From Halobacteriales archaeon (GTDB lineage Archaea > Halobacteriota > Halobacteria > Halobacteriales > SKSH01): a DNA stretch of 39,069 nt. Position numbers and translations under genes: made by a program. Of this stretch, positions 1 to 8,478 are shown piece after piece. Where the stretch lies: positions 1-39,069 of the forward strand of contig SKSD01000011.1 in assembly GCA_007118145.1 (NCBI GenBank). The letters run 5' to 3'. Below the pieces are notes generated by a model that saw only the letters and a list, made by a program, of their open reading frames with translations, did no database searches and had not been told where the DNA came from. Positions within the stretch are counted from its first letter, which is position 1. Every line of letters starts with the position of its first letter.

Positions 1-123
<123 letters not shown>

Positions 124-155
124 TCGTCTAGAGCATCTGGGTCGACTCGAGTGAG

Positions 156-749
156 TCATCTTTGCTGTTCAATGGTGGGGGTGCCGTCCTCACCGATCCG
201 TACGACCGTGTCTGCCCAGGCTATGAGTCTCTCAAGAGCGCTATGTTCTTGCTTCGAGATCGGGTCATCGACACCGAGTGCGGTACCTTCGTAGGCATTC
301 ATCACCACGCACGCTGCGGATGAGCAGTACTCGATGAGCTTGTCTAATGGGTTCTCAGAGACATGTGTGGCGATCGTGACGTCATTGACGAACACGGCGT
401 TCGGGTCGGCCGGTGCAGCATCGATGAGCGCACGAGCCCCCTCTGCGTTTTCCATGGCCAGGCGACGTGCCTCTGTTGGATCTCGACTCTGAGCCCGAGG
501 TGCGTTGGCGTCGAGCGTTCCGTACCAAACCCCATCGGGGATATCGGTGAAGCGGTCGATACGACGGCCTATCAACTGCCCATCGTGGAGTATCTCAGGA
601 CCGAAATCGAGGATGGTGATGCCGGTCGGGCCATGATGTGCGACATAGCTCATTACCGCCCTCGCGGTCATATGTGTCTTCCCGACACCTGATGGACCTA
701 CGATCAACGTCGATCCATTGAGTGTAAAGGGCAGTTGCTCAGGTGTCAT
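156..749 (-). CDS. P-loop NTPase of unknown function, coupled to the NRAMP-like transporter
   Basis: This is a 197-residue soluble protein. A Walker A motif GPSGVGKT lies at residues 18-25. A hydrophobic strand ends in an acidic residue at ILDFGPE (D48), and a second strand AVFVNDVT (D123) is the best Walker B candidate. There is no signal peptide or membrane segment. The fold looks like an ATPase of the ATP-binding and sensing kind; I see no helicase, ABC signature or kinase motif. Its ATG overlaps the stop of the upstream NRAMP-like gene by four bases (ATGA, 746-749), so the two are probably translated together, and the NTPase may act with or regulate the transporter. That link is inference. 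An IS605-type right end lies just downstream. The product cannot be named beyond its fold. Confidence 0.8.
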   Translation of the reverse strand: MTPEQLPFTLNGSTLIVGPSGVGKTHMTARAVMSYVAHHGPTGITILDFGPEILHDGQLIGRRIDRFTDIPDGVWYGTLDANAPRAQSRDPTEARRLAMENAEGARALIDAAPADPNAVFVNDVTIATHVSENPLDKLIEYCSSAACVVMNAYEGTALGVDDPISKQEHSALERLIAWADTVVRIGEDGTPTIEQQR

Positions 750-2077
750 CTGGACCTCATCTGGATGAATCGAATGAGCAACACTGCCGTGGCGAGCCCA
801 AAGATGATGGCGAATACTAGCACGAAGATATCGAGCGGTTGATTGAACGGTGCCAGGTCAACGACGAAGTTACCGGCAATGACGGATGCAACGGTGATGA
901 GCGCGATTCCACCCAGATTGATCGACCGCGATGCTGGTACGTCTACCGCGGTCTCGTCGTTCGCCAGGTACAACACCAGCATGACGGCGAATGGCGTACC
1001 GACCAGCCCGAACGCGAGCACCAGAACGAGCAATGGGAAGAAGGCCCCCTCGATGAAGGCACCAGCTCCAGAGATGAGGGCGACTGCAACGAGCAATCCA
1101 CGATAACGCCAGTCGGTGACATCGCGATCGATGCCGAGCTTATCGGCGACCACGTACGGTGGTACGACAGTGTTGCCACCGAGTGTCGAGATGGCCGCAC
1201 CGAGCAGGCCGAACAGGAAGAGCCAGTGGGCGAACGCTCCAAGGGTGGGGGCGAGGGCTTCTGCGGCCTCGATGACGCCGATCTGGACGATCTCCTCGCC
1301 AGGCTCGTGCAATACCGCCGCAGAGACGATGAAGATGGCAAGTGAATATGCACCGAACGCGAGCAGCATCGAGGTGAGCACGTCGAACGTACCGAGCCCG
1401 TACTCATCACTGGTCCACCCCCGCGAACGCATGGTGTATGACTGCATCGTCACGAGCGTGACGTGTACGGCACCACCGAGGACACCAGCCGCGATGAGCG
1501 CGCCGTCAACACCGGCTGGGATGGTCGGTACCAATCCAGTCGTTGCCTCACCAGGATCGATTGGGACGACAGTCACCGTGAGGACGAACGATATCACGAT
1601 ACCTGCGACGAGCAACTTCGCACCCACCTCGAGGAAGCGATAGCCACCGATTCCGAGGCCGACCGCGAGTGCGATCGCCCAGGAGATACCCCATATCCGT
1701 GGGTCGATGTCCGTGAGGTGTGCACTGACATCTGCCAACGTCTTCATGATGATCAACTGGGCCAACCCTGCCGCGAGGATGATATCGATGACGAGAAGCC
1801 AAGCCCAGTGCGAGCCGAGTCGCTCCTCGACGAGCGAAACGAGCCCCTGCTCGGTCAACAGCCCGACACGCATGGAGAGATACTGTGCGAACGCACCGAA
1901 GACAGCCGCGAGTATCACCACCCACAAGAGACTGTAGCCAAAGCTCGCACCGGCGGTGATCACGGTCGCCATCGTCGCCGGTCCAGCGGCGATCGCCCCG
2001 GCTATCCAGGTCGGACCGAGGCGTTTGAGATACCATCGAATCGGACGGTCACGAACCGACCAGACATCGTAACTCAT
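746..2077 (-). CDS. NRAMP-family transporter with non-canonical metal-site motifs
   Basis: This is a 443-residue multi-spanning membrane protein with about 11 hydrophobic segments. It aligns by eye with NRAMP (SLC11) proton-coupled metal transporters: the TM1 region reads GPTWIAGAIAAGPATMAT, followed by AGASFGYSLLW. In the family TM1 carries DPGN; here it is GPAT. In TM6 the usual MPH is replaced by HVT within GGAVHVT. The Asp, Asn and Met that bind the metal in NRAMP are therefore Gly, Thr and His, so the substrate may not be Mn or Fe. I chose the ATG at 2077 (MSYDVWS) over an upstream in-frame start because a TATA-like box at 2100-2107 lies about 27 bases upstream, which suits a leaderless mRNA, and GGTGG precedes it. 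The next gene overlaps by ATGA. Confidence 0.85.
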   Translation of the reverse strand: MSYDVWSVRDRPIRWYLKRLGPTWIAGAIAAGPATMATVITAGASFGYSLLWVVILAAVFGAFAQYLSMRVGLLTEQGLVSLVEERLGSHWAWLLVIDIILAAGLAQLIIMKTLADVSAHLTDIDPRIWGISWAIALAVGLGIGGYRFLEVGAKLLVAGIVISFVLTVTVVPIDPGEATTGLVPTIPAGVDGALIAAGVLGGAVHVTLVTMQSYTMRSRGWTSDEYGLGTFDVLTSMLLAFGAYSLAIFIVSAAVLHEPGEEIVQIGVIEAAEALAPTLGAFAHWLFLFGLLGAAISTLGGNTVVPPYVVADKLGIDRDVTDWRYRGLLVAVALISGAGAFIEGAFFPLLVLVLAFGLVGTPFAVMLVLYLANDETAVDVPASRSINLGGIALITVASVIAGNFVVDLAPFNQPLDIFVLVFAIIFGLATAVLLIRFIQMRSR

Positions 2078-2099
2078 CGCCACCACTGCGAGACCCAGC

Positions 2100-2174
2100 T
2101 TGATATAGAAAACGAACCTCGCACACGGGGCATCTCGCCTGGCCAATGTAGTTGATCGATCATCTGATCAGATG
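2100..2174 (-). promoter_or_regulatory. Promoter of the NRAMP-like operon with two adjoining palindromes
   Basis: On the minus strand a CTATATC-like TATA element at 2100-2107 lies about 27 bases before the ATG at 2077, fitting a leaderless transcript. Further upstream, TGATCGATCA (2153-2162) and CATCTGATCAGATG (2161-2174) are both perfect palindromes and share two bases. Such dyads commonly bind dimeric regulators; a metal sensor of the DtxR/MntR type is a reasonable guess here but is inference. Confidence 0.5.
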
Positions 2175-2307
2175 CGCCGTTTGTTAGAGGTGTGTGAGTG
2201 CGGTCGATCTCATAACGTAGAACACGGCTATTCAACCTCCATATATCACCCATCGGCCGCCCGTGTGTCTCTCGACACCCGAGTGCACGGATATCGCACG
2301 CACGTGT

Positions 2308-3354
2308 TCAGTAACCGAAGCCAACCTGGCTCAAAGGAGGCACCAAAGGGCTCGTCTCGAGCCCATCGATGACCGTTGGTTGGTTGAACCCACGCGGTGC
2401 GACATCGTTTGGCCCATCTGGATAAAAGACAGAAGCGAGCGTCTGGATCTGGCTGCGCCCCACACCGAGTTCGAACTGTCCACCTCCGTACATGGTGATG
2501 TCGTTTTCATAGCAGTATTCGATCACGTCGAGGACGGTCGATATCCTTCCGAATCGAGACGGTTTGATATTGAGCCAACCTGCGTTGAGCGGTCGGTCGC
2601 GAACCGATTCGAGGCTCGTCATCGGGGCGTCCCAGGCGATGCGGTGTTCATGCCCCTCGAACAACGGCAGGGTCTCCTCGTCGAGACCCGGATCTTCGAT
2701 GATGGCCGTGGGGAATGACTCAAGTAACCTGCGGTAAAGGTCAGCATCCGGCTCATACCCAAAGTCCGTCCCGTGATAGGCGGCTTTACAATCGAGGATG
2801 CGGACGACCTCCATCCCAGCGATCTGCTCGATCAGCTCATCACTCCAATCTGGTGTAGGATCGAGCTTGAACTCGAGCGATGGGTACTGTTCGAGTAGCG
2901 ACAGTATTCGGTCCGTCGATGGTGGTTCCCCAAGACTTGTACTGACGACGAACGTGACAGGGTTGAACGTCTTATCGAGACCTGATGCGAGGTTGGTGTC
3001 GGCCTGTCTAAGTGCCAGATCGAGTGCGGCACTTTCGAACGCCCAACGCCGGTAGTTCTGATATTCGGCTCGATCTGGGGATGATGGGAATAATGATACG
3101 TTATCAAGCAATTGCGAAAAACTCTGTACAGTGCCGGCAAAAGGGAGTGGCAACTCAGGGTGCCACTCCGGGAGATATTCGTGTTCGTCGGCATCGTAGA
3201 TCACATCCTCACCGGAACCTGTATGCCCAGTACCTTCACACCTGACAACTGTTGTGACGCGTGTGAATCCACTCGAAGTGTCCATAGCTAACCGATTGTG
3301 AGTGATATCCTCGATGTAGACCGGGAGATTCAGCAGGTCAGACGTGTCCATCAT
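2308..3354 (-). CDS. Enolase-superfamily enzyme (mandelate racemase/OSBS-like), reaction unknown
   Basis: This is a 348-residue protein with the two-domain enolase layout. The N-terminal cap covers roughly residues 1-130 and the TIM-barrel part 130-348. Metal ligands in the expected order are D188 (ILDCK), E220 (IIEDP) and D242 (AWDAP). A catalytic lysine follows at K264 (NIKPSRFG). The KxK motif of barrel strand 2 is EFK (K163), so its first lysine is Glu. The sequence resembles an uncharacterised haloarchaeal family I recognise; the substrate is not known, and dehydratase, racemase or cycloisomerase chemistry are all possible. Two adjacent ATGs (3354 and 3351) precede the conserved part. 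The open frame continues upstream but reads like non-coding sequence, and a TATA-like box at 3391-3400 supports the short form. It is divergent from the CNNM gene. Confidence 0.75.
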   Translation of the reverse strand: MMDTSDLLNLPVYIEDITHNRLAMDTSSGFTRVTTVVRCEGTGHTGSGEDVIYDADEHEYLPEWHPELPLPFAGTVQSFSQLLDNVSLFPSSPDRAEYQNYRRWAFESAALDLALRQADTNLASGLDKTFNPVTFVVSTSLGEPPSTDRILSLLEQYPSLEFKLDPTPDWSDELIEQIAGMEVVRILDCKAAYHGTDFGYEPDADLYRRLLESFPTAIIEDPGLDEETLPLFEGHEHRIAWDAPMTSLESVRDRPLNAGWLNIKPSRFGRISTVLDVIEYCYENDITMYGGGQFELGVGRSQIQTLASVFYPDGPNDVAPRGFNQPTVIDGLETSPLVPPLSQVGFGY

Positions 3355-3538
3355 TTCTTGAAGGGTCGACGTTCCCGTTTGCCATGAGGGTTTACATATC
3401 TCACAGAGACGACTGAAACAGTTCATACTCCAACACTCTTTCATAATCGAATCGAGTGAGCCGGTCGTGGTTCCTTGTCGCTGAGAATGCTCCCGCCGTG
3501 TGGCACAACACTTTGTGGATGCCTTGTGTGAGACATTG

Positions 3539-4801
3539 ATGATGAGTCTAACTGTAATCGTTGCGGGGATTGGGGTGATTATCATCCTCACCGTGATCAG
3601 TGGGTTCTTCTCGAGCAGTGAGCTGGCGGTTTTCTCGATCTCGAGACACCGTATCGATACACTTGTCTCAAGTGGTGAGCCAGGGAGCGATGCGTTGGCA
3701 GCCCTCCGAGCTAACCCGCATCGATTCCTCGTCACCGTCCTGGTGAGCAACAATGTGGCGAACATTGCAGCCGCAAGCGTGGCTACGGCAATGCTTGTCC
3801 AATTCACCGATCCAGGTCAGGCTGCAACCCTGGCAACAGTGGTCACAAGTTTCTTCGTCATTCTGCTTGGTGAGATCGCACCAAAATCGTATGCGGTTGC
3901 ACATCCCGAGCGTCATGCACTACGGGTCGCCCATCCGATATCGATTATCCAACGACTGCTCCGGCCGTTGCTGTTCGTCTTCGAACTCGCTATGAACGGG
4001 ATCAACCGTCTCACCGGTGGTGAGATGAATTTCGAGTCATATCTGACCCGTGAGGATATCGAGACGATCGTCCTGAGTGGTGAACATGTAGGAGCCTTGG
4101 ATGCCGATGAAGGAGCGATGATACGAGGAGTACTGGATCTTGAAGATACGATCGTCCGGTCGATGATGGTTCCACGGACCGATATGGTCACCGTGCAGGT
4201 TGAAACACCATTGGAATCTGTCATTCAGCAGTGCTGGAAGGCGAGTCTCACACGGCTGCCTGTCTTCGGCGAAACGCGTGATGATATCAAAGGTATCGTT
4301 GACCTTCGGGATGCTCTCAGGGCTCAAGCCGAGGGTCAGTCGCTCGAGGATATCATGACTGAGGCACGATTCGTCCCGAGTTCAAAACCGGTGGATGCGC
4401 TATTGAACGAGATGCAACGGGATGGTCATCGGATGGTGATAGTTGTCGACGAGTTCGGAACAGTCATCGGATTGGCCACTTTCGAGGATGTCATCGAGGA
4501 GGTGGTTGGAGAGATTATTTCGGTCGACGAGCTCGATCCAATCCAACGCGTTGACACTGATTCGGCGGTGATTCACGGCTGGGCAACGGTCGAATATGTC
4601 AACGATTCGCTTGGACTTGACCTACGGTATTTCGGACCTTACGTTACCCTGTCCGGTCTGGTCGCCTACCACGCAGGTGGTTTTCCAGCCGAGGGTGATC
4701 GAATCGAACTTGGCGATGTGACAATCACCGTCCTCGATGCCAGCAATCGACGGATTCACCGTGTTCGTCTCGATTGGAATGAGGAATCTTCGTCGGGGTG
4801 A
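3539..4801 (+). CDS. CNNM/CorC (hemolysin-family) membrane protein with CBS domains
   Basis: This 420-residue protein has three parts. An N-terminal DUF21/CNNM membrane domain of four hydrophobic segments spans about residues 1-180. A pair of CBS domains (about 190-320) opens with the family hallmark MVPRTDMVTV. A C-terminal CorC/HlyC transporter-associated domain lies at about 335-415. Family members handle magnesium or cobalt, often as Na/Mg exchangers or efflux proteins, with the CBS pair sensing ATP-Mg. Two ATGs (3539 and 3542) start the protein just before the first membrane helix; an upstream in-frame start at 3500 adds residues that do not look like part of the family. The gene is followed after 63 bases by a ZIP transporter on the same strand, so it sits in a metal-transport cluster. 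The exact ion is not visible from sequence. Confidence 0.88.
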   Translation: MMSLTVIVAGIGVIIILTVISGFFSSSELAVFSISRHRIDTLVSSGEPGSDALAALRANPHRFLVTVLVSNNVANIAAASVATAMLVQFTDPGQAATLATVVTSFFVILLGEIAPKSYAVAHPERHALRVAHPISIIQRLLRPLLFVFELAMNGINRLTGGEMNFESYLTREDIETIVLSGEHVGALDADEGAMIRGVLDLEDTIVRSMMVPRTDMVTVQVETPLESVIQQCWKASLTRLPVFGETRDDIKGIVDLRDALRAQAEGQSLEDIMTEARFVPSSKPVDALLNEMQRDGHRMVIVVDEFGTVIGLATFEDVIEEVVGEIISVDELDPIQRVDTDSAVIHGWATVEYVNDSLGLDLRYFGPYVTLSGLVAYHAGGFPAEGDRIELGDVTITVLDASNRRIHRVRLDWNEESSSG

Positions 4802-4831
4802 ACCTGGGTTCAAACCGAAAGGAACGGATGG

Positions 4832-4862
4832 AATTATTTGCCAAGAATGTGAATATTTTCAC
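4832..4862 (+). promoter_or_regulatory. Promoter and possible operator of the ZIP gene
   Basis: A TATA-like AATTATTT (4832-4839) lies about 29 bases before the ATG at 4865, as for a leaderless transcript. The dyad GTGAATATTTTCAC (4849-4862; arms GTGAA/TTCAC) would overlap the transcription start, where a repressor could block initiation. The arms are only five bases each, so this is suggestive only. Confidence 0.4.
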
Positions 4863-4864
4863 CA

Positions 4865-5644
4865 ATGACCGACCTTCAGACCGTGTTGTTGGTGACAGTA
4901 ATCGCTGGCTCTGCGACCGGTCTCGGTGCATTGCCGCTCTTTTTCCGCAAGCGGTTCAGTCACCGTACCTACGATTCAGCCCTCGGTCTGGCAGCTGGTA
5001 TCATGATCGCTGCAAGCGTGTTCGGCCTCATCCTGCCCGGTCTCGAGGATGGTACACTTCGCGAGGTCATCTTCGGAGTCTTCCTCGGTCGTGTTGCACT
5101 GCTTGTCGGGAACCGTCTCATCCCCCATCTCCATACCCATTATCTCGGCCTCTTCGGCGAGGGCCCATCGCGACCACGTACCGATGACGAGACCTCGAAC
5201 CTCCGGAAGGCTATCCTGATTGGTGGTGCGATCACGCTACACAACGCGCCGGAGGGACTTGCGATGGGTGTCGCGTTCGCCTCCGGCCTCGAGGAGGTCG
5301 CCTTCTTCCTCGCGATCATTATCGGCATCCAGAACGTCCCCGATGGATTCGCGTTCGCCATCCCCATCGGCGAGACCGGTATCTCGAACCCTCGGGTGTT
5401 ATTATATACCACACTGTCTGGGTTGATCCCTCAGGTGCTCGCCGCAGCGTTCGGTTTCGGCCTGGTCTCTGTGTCAGTTGGTATCTTCCCGATAGCCGCG
5501 GGGTTCGCAGCCGGGGCGATGATCGCTGTTGTCTTCCGAGAGATGGTGCCGATGTCACACGGACACGGATACGCTGATGCTGCCACGATGGCGTTCCTCA
5601 TCGGGTTCGTCATCCTGCTCATCGTCGAGGAGGTACTCGGATGA
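4865..5644 (+). CDS. ZIP-family divalent metal transporter
   Basis: This 259-residue membrane protein has about eight hydrophobic segments, typical of ZIP (SLC39) transporters of the GufA/ZupT type that move Zn, Fe or Mn into the cytoplasm. The TM4 metal site HNAPEG is at residues 126-131. The TM5 site reads QNVPDG (156-161) where HNxPEG or QNxPEG is usual, so the first His is Gln and the Glu is Asp. A short cytoplasmic loop carries HLHTHYLG (88-95), the kind of His-rich loop seen in this family. The ATG at 4865 follows a TATA-like box at the leaderless distance. The gene lies on the same strand as the CNNM gene upstream, and together with the NRAMP-like gene makes three metal transporters within 5 kb. 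Confidence 0.88.
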   Translation: MTDLQTVLLVTVIAGSATGLGALPLFFRKRFSHRTYDSALGLAAGIMIAASVFGLILPGLEDGTLREVIFGVFLGRVALLVGNRLIPHLHTHYLGLFGEGPSRPRTDDETSNLRKAILIGGAITLHNAPEGLAMGVAFASGLEEVAFFLAIIIGIQNVPDGFAFAIPIGETGISNPRVLLYTTLSGLIPQVLAAAFGFGLVSVSVGIFPIAAGFAAGAMIAVVFREMVPMSHGHGYADAATMAFLIGFVILLIVEEVLG

Positions 5645-5757
5645 CTCGACGCTTTCTGGCAAACAAGTATCGCTCGTGAGATGGTCAACTCCCTGTGTCT
5701 GTATATCATGGTAAGTAGACACATCACTGGTACATGGTAACACGAAACTATCGTTAC

Positions 5758-5827
5758 TCCCGGAAAACGGGAATTTGAGTCCTTCTTAAAGGATGTCTAC
5801 CGCCAATGATAACATGTAAAGAGGTGA
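5758..5827 (+). promoter_or_regulatory. Promoter, dyad and ribosome binding site of the DoxX-like gene
   Basis: A hairpin-capable dyad TCCCG-GAAAA-CGGGA lies at 5758-5772. A TATA-like TTCTTAAAGG (5783-5792) follows, and a strong ribosome binding site GAGGTGA (5821-5827) sits six bases before the ATG at 5834. Unlike most genes here, this one therefore appears to have a leader of about 20 bases. The dyad just upstream of the TATA element could bind a regulator or act as terminator for the ZIP transcript; I cannot tell which. Confidence 0.45.
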
Positions 5828-5833
5828 ATACAA

Positions 5834-6400
5834 ATGTCAACAACTACCACAAACCGACTCGAAAGCAGATACGCAGGCATCAACCTAACCGGTGAGACCC
5901 ACGCACTCAGTGCCTGGTTTGTCGTCACCCTCAGATTCATGATGGGTGGCATGATGCTCTTCGCGGGTCTGGGCAAGCTCACGTTTTTCCGTGAAGACCC
6001 GTTCAACGCGACCGGTTACCTCGTGTATGGTGTCGACTCTGCGAGCCCCGTAAGCGGTATCTACGCCGATATCGCGGCGAATGCAGTGCTGTTGGATATC
6101 ATCAACGTGCTGATCCCGTCGACGCAGATACTCATCGGACTCGCACTCATCGTCGGTGGATTCGTCAGACTCGCCGCCTTCGGTGGTGCACTACAGATGC
6201 TGGCCTTCTACCTCGGTGGCTGGGAGGGTGAATGGCTAGGCTTCTTCGACAACACGCTCGTCTACATGGTGTTGTTCCTTGCCATCGGAGCGTTCGCAGC
6301 TGGTCGGTTCCTCGGTGTCGACCGCTACATCGAACAGATCAACGTCGGCGGTCAACCACTCATCGAGCGCTACCCAGCGATCCGGTACCTCCTCGGCTGA
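5834..6400 (+). CDS. DoxX-family membrane protein
   Basis: This 188-residue protein has four hydrophobic helices: LRFMMGGMMLFAGLGKLTFF (near residues 35-55), a second near 80-105, one near 108-130 and one near 135-155. The helix with G-KLTFF followed by a loop and the LIGLALIVGGF helix is characteristic of DoxX/DoxD-like proteins, named after the thiosulfate:quinone oxidoreductase subunit of Acidianus. Most family members have no proven role; quinone-linked redox or stress functions are suggested. There are no cofactor motifs. The gene stands alone with its own promoter and a clear ribosome binding site, 189 bases after the ZIP gene. It converges on the NhaC gene. Confidence 0.75.
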   Translation: MSTTTTNRLESRYAGINLTGETHALSAWFVVTLRFMMGGMMLFAGLGKLTFFREDPFNATGYLVYGVDSASPVSGIYADIAANAVLLDIINVLIPSTQILIGLALIVGGFVRLAAFGGALQMLAFYLGGWEGEWLGFFDNTLVYMVLFLAIGAFAAGRFLGVDRYIEQINVGGQPLIERYPAIRYLLG

Positions 6401-6644
6401 CCCAACTGAGCGTCTGGCTGTTTTCTCGATCTTCTGTTTTCCTACCTCCACAATCTATCCACAAGATTACCCCGATGCACATGGTGCAGGGACGCATGCT
6501 TCGAATGAACTGACGACACATGCCGAGTTAGATCGGGTGATAAGGTGTGCCGCAATGCAATATGAAGAGTGCCCCTCACAGGCATGATCCGTTCGGAAAA
6601 TCATTCCACTGTTCCTGGCTGATACGATCGTACCTCAGGGATGC

Positions 6645-8438
6645 CTATTCCGGCCCGAGGTCCATCGGCTCGACCTGTTCTTCCTTCTGAGCGATTGGCC
6701 CGATATCGAGTCTTCCCGCGTGGTACTCAGAGAGCAGATACACAAGCGCGATGAGGATGACAACGCCGACGACGAGCAGTCCACCAGCTGCGAGTATCGA
6801 GGTACCCCAGACGTACTCCATACCGATACCCCAGGCGAGGAGGAGTAACAACGCGACGATGGCAACGGTCACCGCGTAGTAGAGCTGGGTTCGGACGTGA
6901 TCGATGAGGTCAGCACCGGTGAACGTCGCCGAGAGGACCGACGTGTCCGAGATGGGTGAGGTGTGATCACCGAAGATGGCACCGGAGAAGATTGCGCCGA
7001 CGATCACTGCGATGAACGTGTGATCAGGGACGAGTCCCCAGGCAACCGGGATGGCGATGGGTGTGAGGATACCCATGGTTCCCCACGAGGTACCGGTCGA
7101 GAAGGCGATGAACGCTGCGATGAGCAAGACGATCACCGGGAATATCTCAGGGGTGAGGACTGCCTCGGCGAAGTCACCTACGTACTCGCCCGTCTCGAGG
7201 ACATCGACAACAACGCCGATCGACCAGGCGAGGACGAGAATCGAGACGGCGGTGAGCATCAGTCCAAAGCCATCGATGGTGGTGTCGACGCTGTCACGCA
7301 TGGAGATGAGGTTGTACCGGTAGCCGAGGTAGAACGTCGATGCGACCATAGCGAACGAACCGTAGACGAGGGCAGCTGCGTAATCGGCCTCCGTCACGAT
7401 TTCCCAGGGCTCTTCCGCGGCTGGATAGCCCGTCCATAGCGCGGAGATAATGACACCGGCGATCAACACGAGCACGGGTATATAGAACACACCAAGGCGT
7501 GGATCTTCGACATCGGGCTCGCCGAGGTCTGCCTCGATATCCTGCATCGGAACTGCCTCCTCCCGGCTGATGAGTCCATGTTTCCACGATCGGTGCTCGG
7601 CGACAAGCATCTCACCGTAATCTCTGCCGGTATAGACGATGATACCGACCATCACGATGGCAAGGATCGAGTACATGTTGAACGGGATTGACATGAGAAA
7701 CACCTCGAAGAACGACGGGTGGTCTTGCTCTGCGAGTTGATCCTCGGGGATCGCCCCGTAACCCACCTCGATCATGCTAATCTGGAAGGCGACCCACGAT
7801 GAGAGTAAGAGCGTTGCAACCGGTGCTGCCGTCGAGTCGACGATATAGGAGAACTTCTCCTTCGAGACCCGGAGGCGGTCGGAGACGTCCTTCATCGCGC
7901 TGCCGACGATGGCCGTGTTGGCATAGTCATCGAAGAACATCACGAGCCCGAGGACGAACGTCGCCAGGCCGACTTGCTTTTGTGTCTTGAGCCGCTTGAG
8001 TGCCCAGTCGCGCATGGCGTATGAACCACCAAGGCGCCAGATCATGGCCACCGCAGACCCGAGTAAGAGTGTGAAGATGAGGATCTGTGCATGGAAGACG
8101 CTCGCACCGATCGATTCAGCGATCCAGTCAAACGCCTGAGGGATACCCCATAACGCGGCAGCGAAGATAGCGAAGAACCCAGCGACGATGTCGAGGACCG
8201 TCGGATCCCATGGGACGAGGGGGACGTTCCCGAGACCGATTGTCGAGTCCGGCACGCCAAGGTCAGCGAATCCGTCGGAGAGCATATCAAATGCATCTGG
8301 ATAGGTGAAGATCAGCCCACCTGACCAGACACCGAGGAACAGCGACAACACAGCACGCCTCGTGATGATTGCCAAAACGATGGCTAACAACGGCGGTACC
8401 AGTGACCAAGCTCCGAAATCCTCGACTGGCATGTGCAT
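6645..8438 (-). CDS. nhaC: Na+/H+ antiporter, NhaC family
   Basis: This 597-residue membrane protein has 12 or more hydrophobic segments. Family hallmarks include FFDDYANTAIVGSAM in the middle of the N-terminal half, FSTGTSWGTMGILTPIAIP in the C-terminal half, and IFGDHTSPISDTSVLS after it. These belong to the NhaC branch of the ion transporter superfamily, which exchanges cytoplasmic sodium for protons across the membrane, an expected need in a halophile. A hydrophilic insertion of about 50 acidic residues (around 300-350) separates the two halves. In-frame starts are GTG 8447, ATG 8438 and ATG 8432; I chose 8438 as the first ATG after the AT-rich promoter near 8479-8501. It is transcribed divergently from the DUF7522-like gene. 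Confidence 0.88.
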   Translation of the reverse strand: MHMPVEDFGAWSLVPPLLAIVLAIITRRAVLSLFLGVWSGGLIFTYPDAFDMLSDGFADLGVPDSTIGLGNVPLVPWDPTVLDIVAGFFAIFAAALWGIPQAFDWIAESIGASVFHAQILIFTLLLGSAVAMIWRLGGSYAMRDWALKRLKTQKQVGLATFVLGLVMFFDDYANTAIVGSAMKDVSDRLRVSKEKFSYIVDSTAAPVATLLLSSWVAFQISMIEVGYGAIPEDQLAEQDHPSFFEVFLMSIPFNMYSILAIVMVGIIVYTGRDYGEMLVAEHRSWKHGLISREEAVPMQDIEADLGEPDVEDPRLGVFYIPVLVLIAGVIISALWTGYPAAEEPWEIVTEADYAAALVYGSFAMVASTFYLGYRYNLISMRDSVDTTIDGFGLMLTAVSILVLAWSIGVVVDVLETGEYVGDFAEAVLTPEIFPVIVLLIAAFIAFSTGTSWGTMGILTPIAIPVAWGLVPDHTFIAVIVGAIFSGAIFGDHTSPISDTSVLSATFTGADLIDHVRTQLYYAVTVAIVALLLLLAWGIGMEYVWGTSILAAGGLLVVGVVILIALVYLLSEYHAGRLDIGPIAQKEEQVEPMDLGPE

Positions 8439-8478
8439 GTATGACACAGCCAGTTACCGTAAAGTCACCGCTTTTTTA

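Noticed and set aside
2308-3807. Long N-terminal extension of the enolase-superfamily frame
   Set aside because: Residues before the two ATGs at 3351-3354 overlap the CNNM gene on the other strand and do not resemble the family; the Cys-rich part (NCFSRLCEIC) looked like a zinc site but is short and not supported.
4801-4820. T-loop-like GGTTCAAACC, possible tRNA
   Set aside because: The flanking bases do not pair as a T stem and no acceptor or anticodon arm is present.
6623-6632. Palindrome TACGATCGTA after nhaC as a terminator
   Set aside because: Self-complementary without a loop or T tract, so it does not fit an archaeal terminator.
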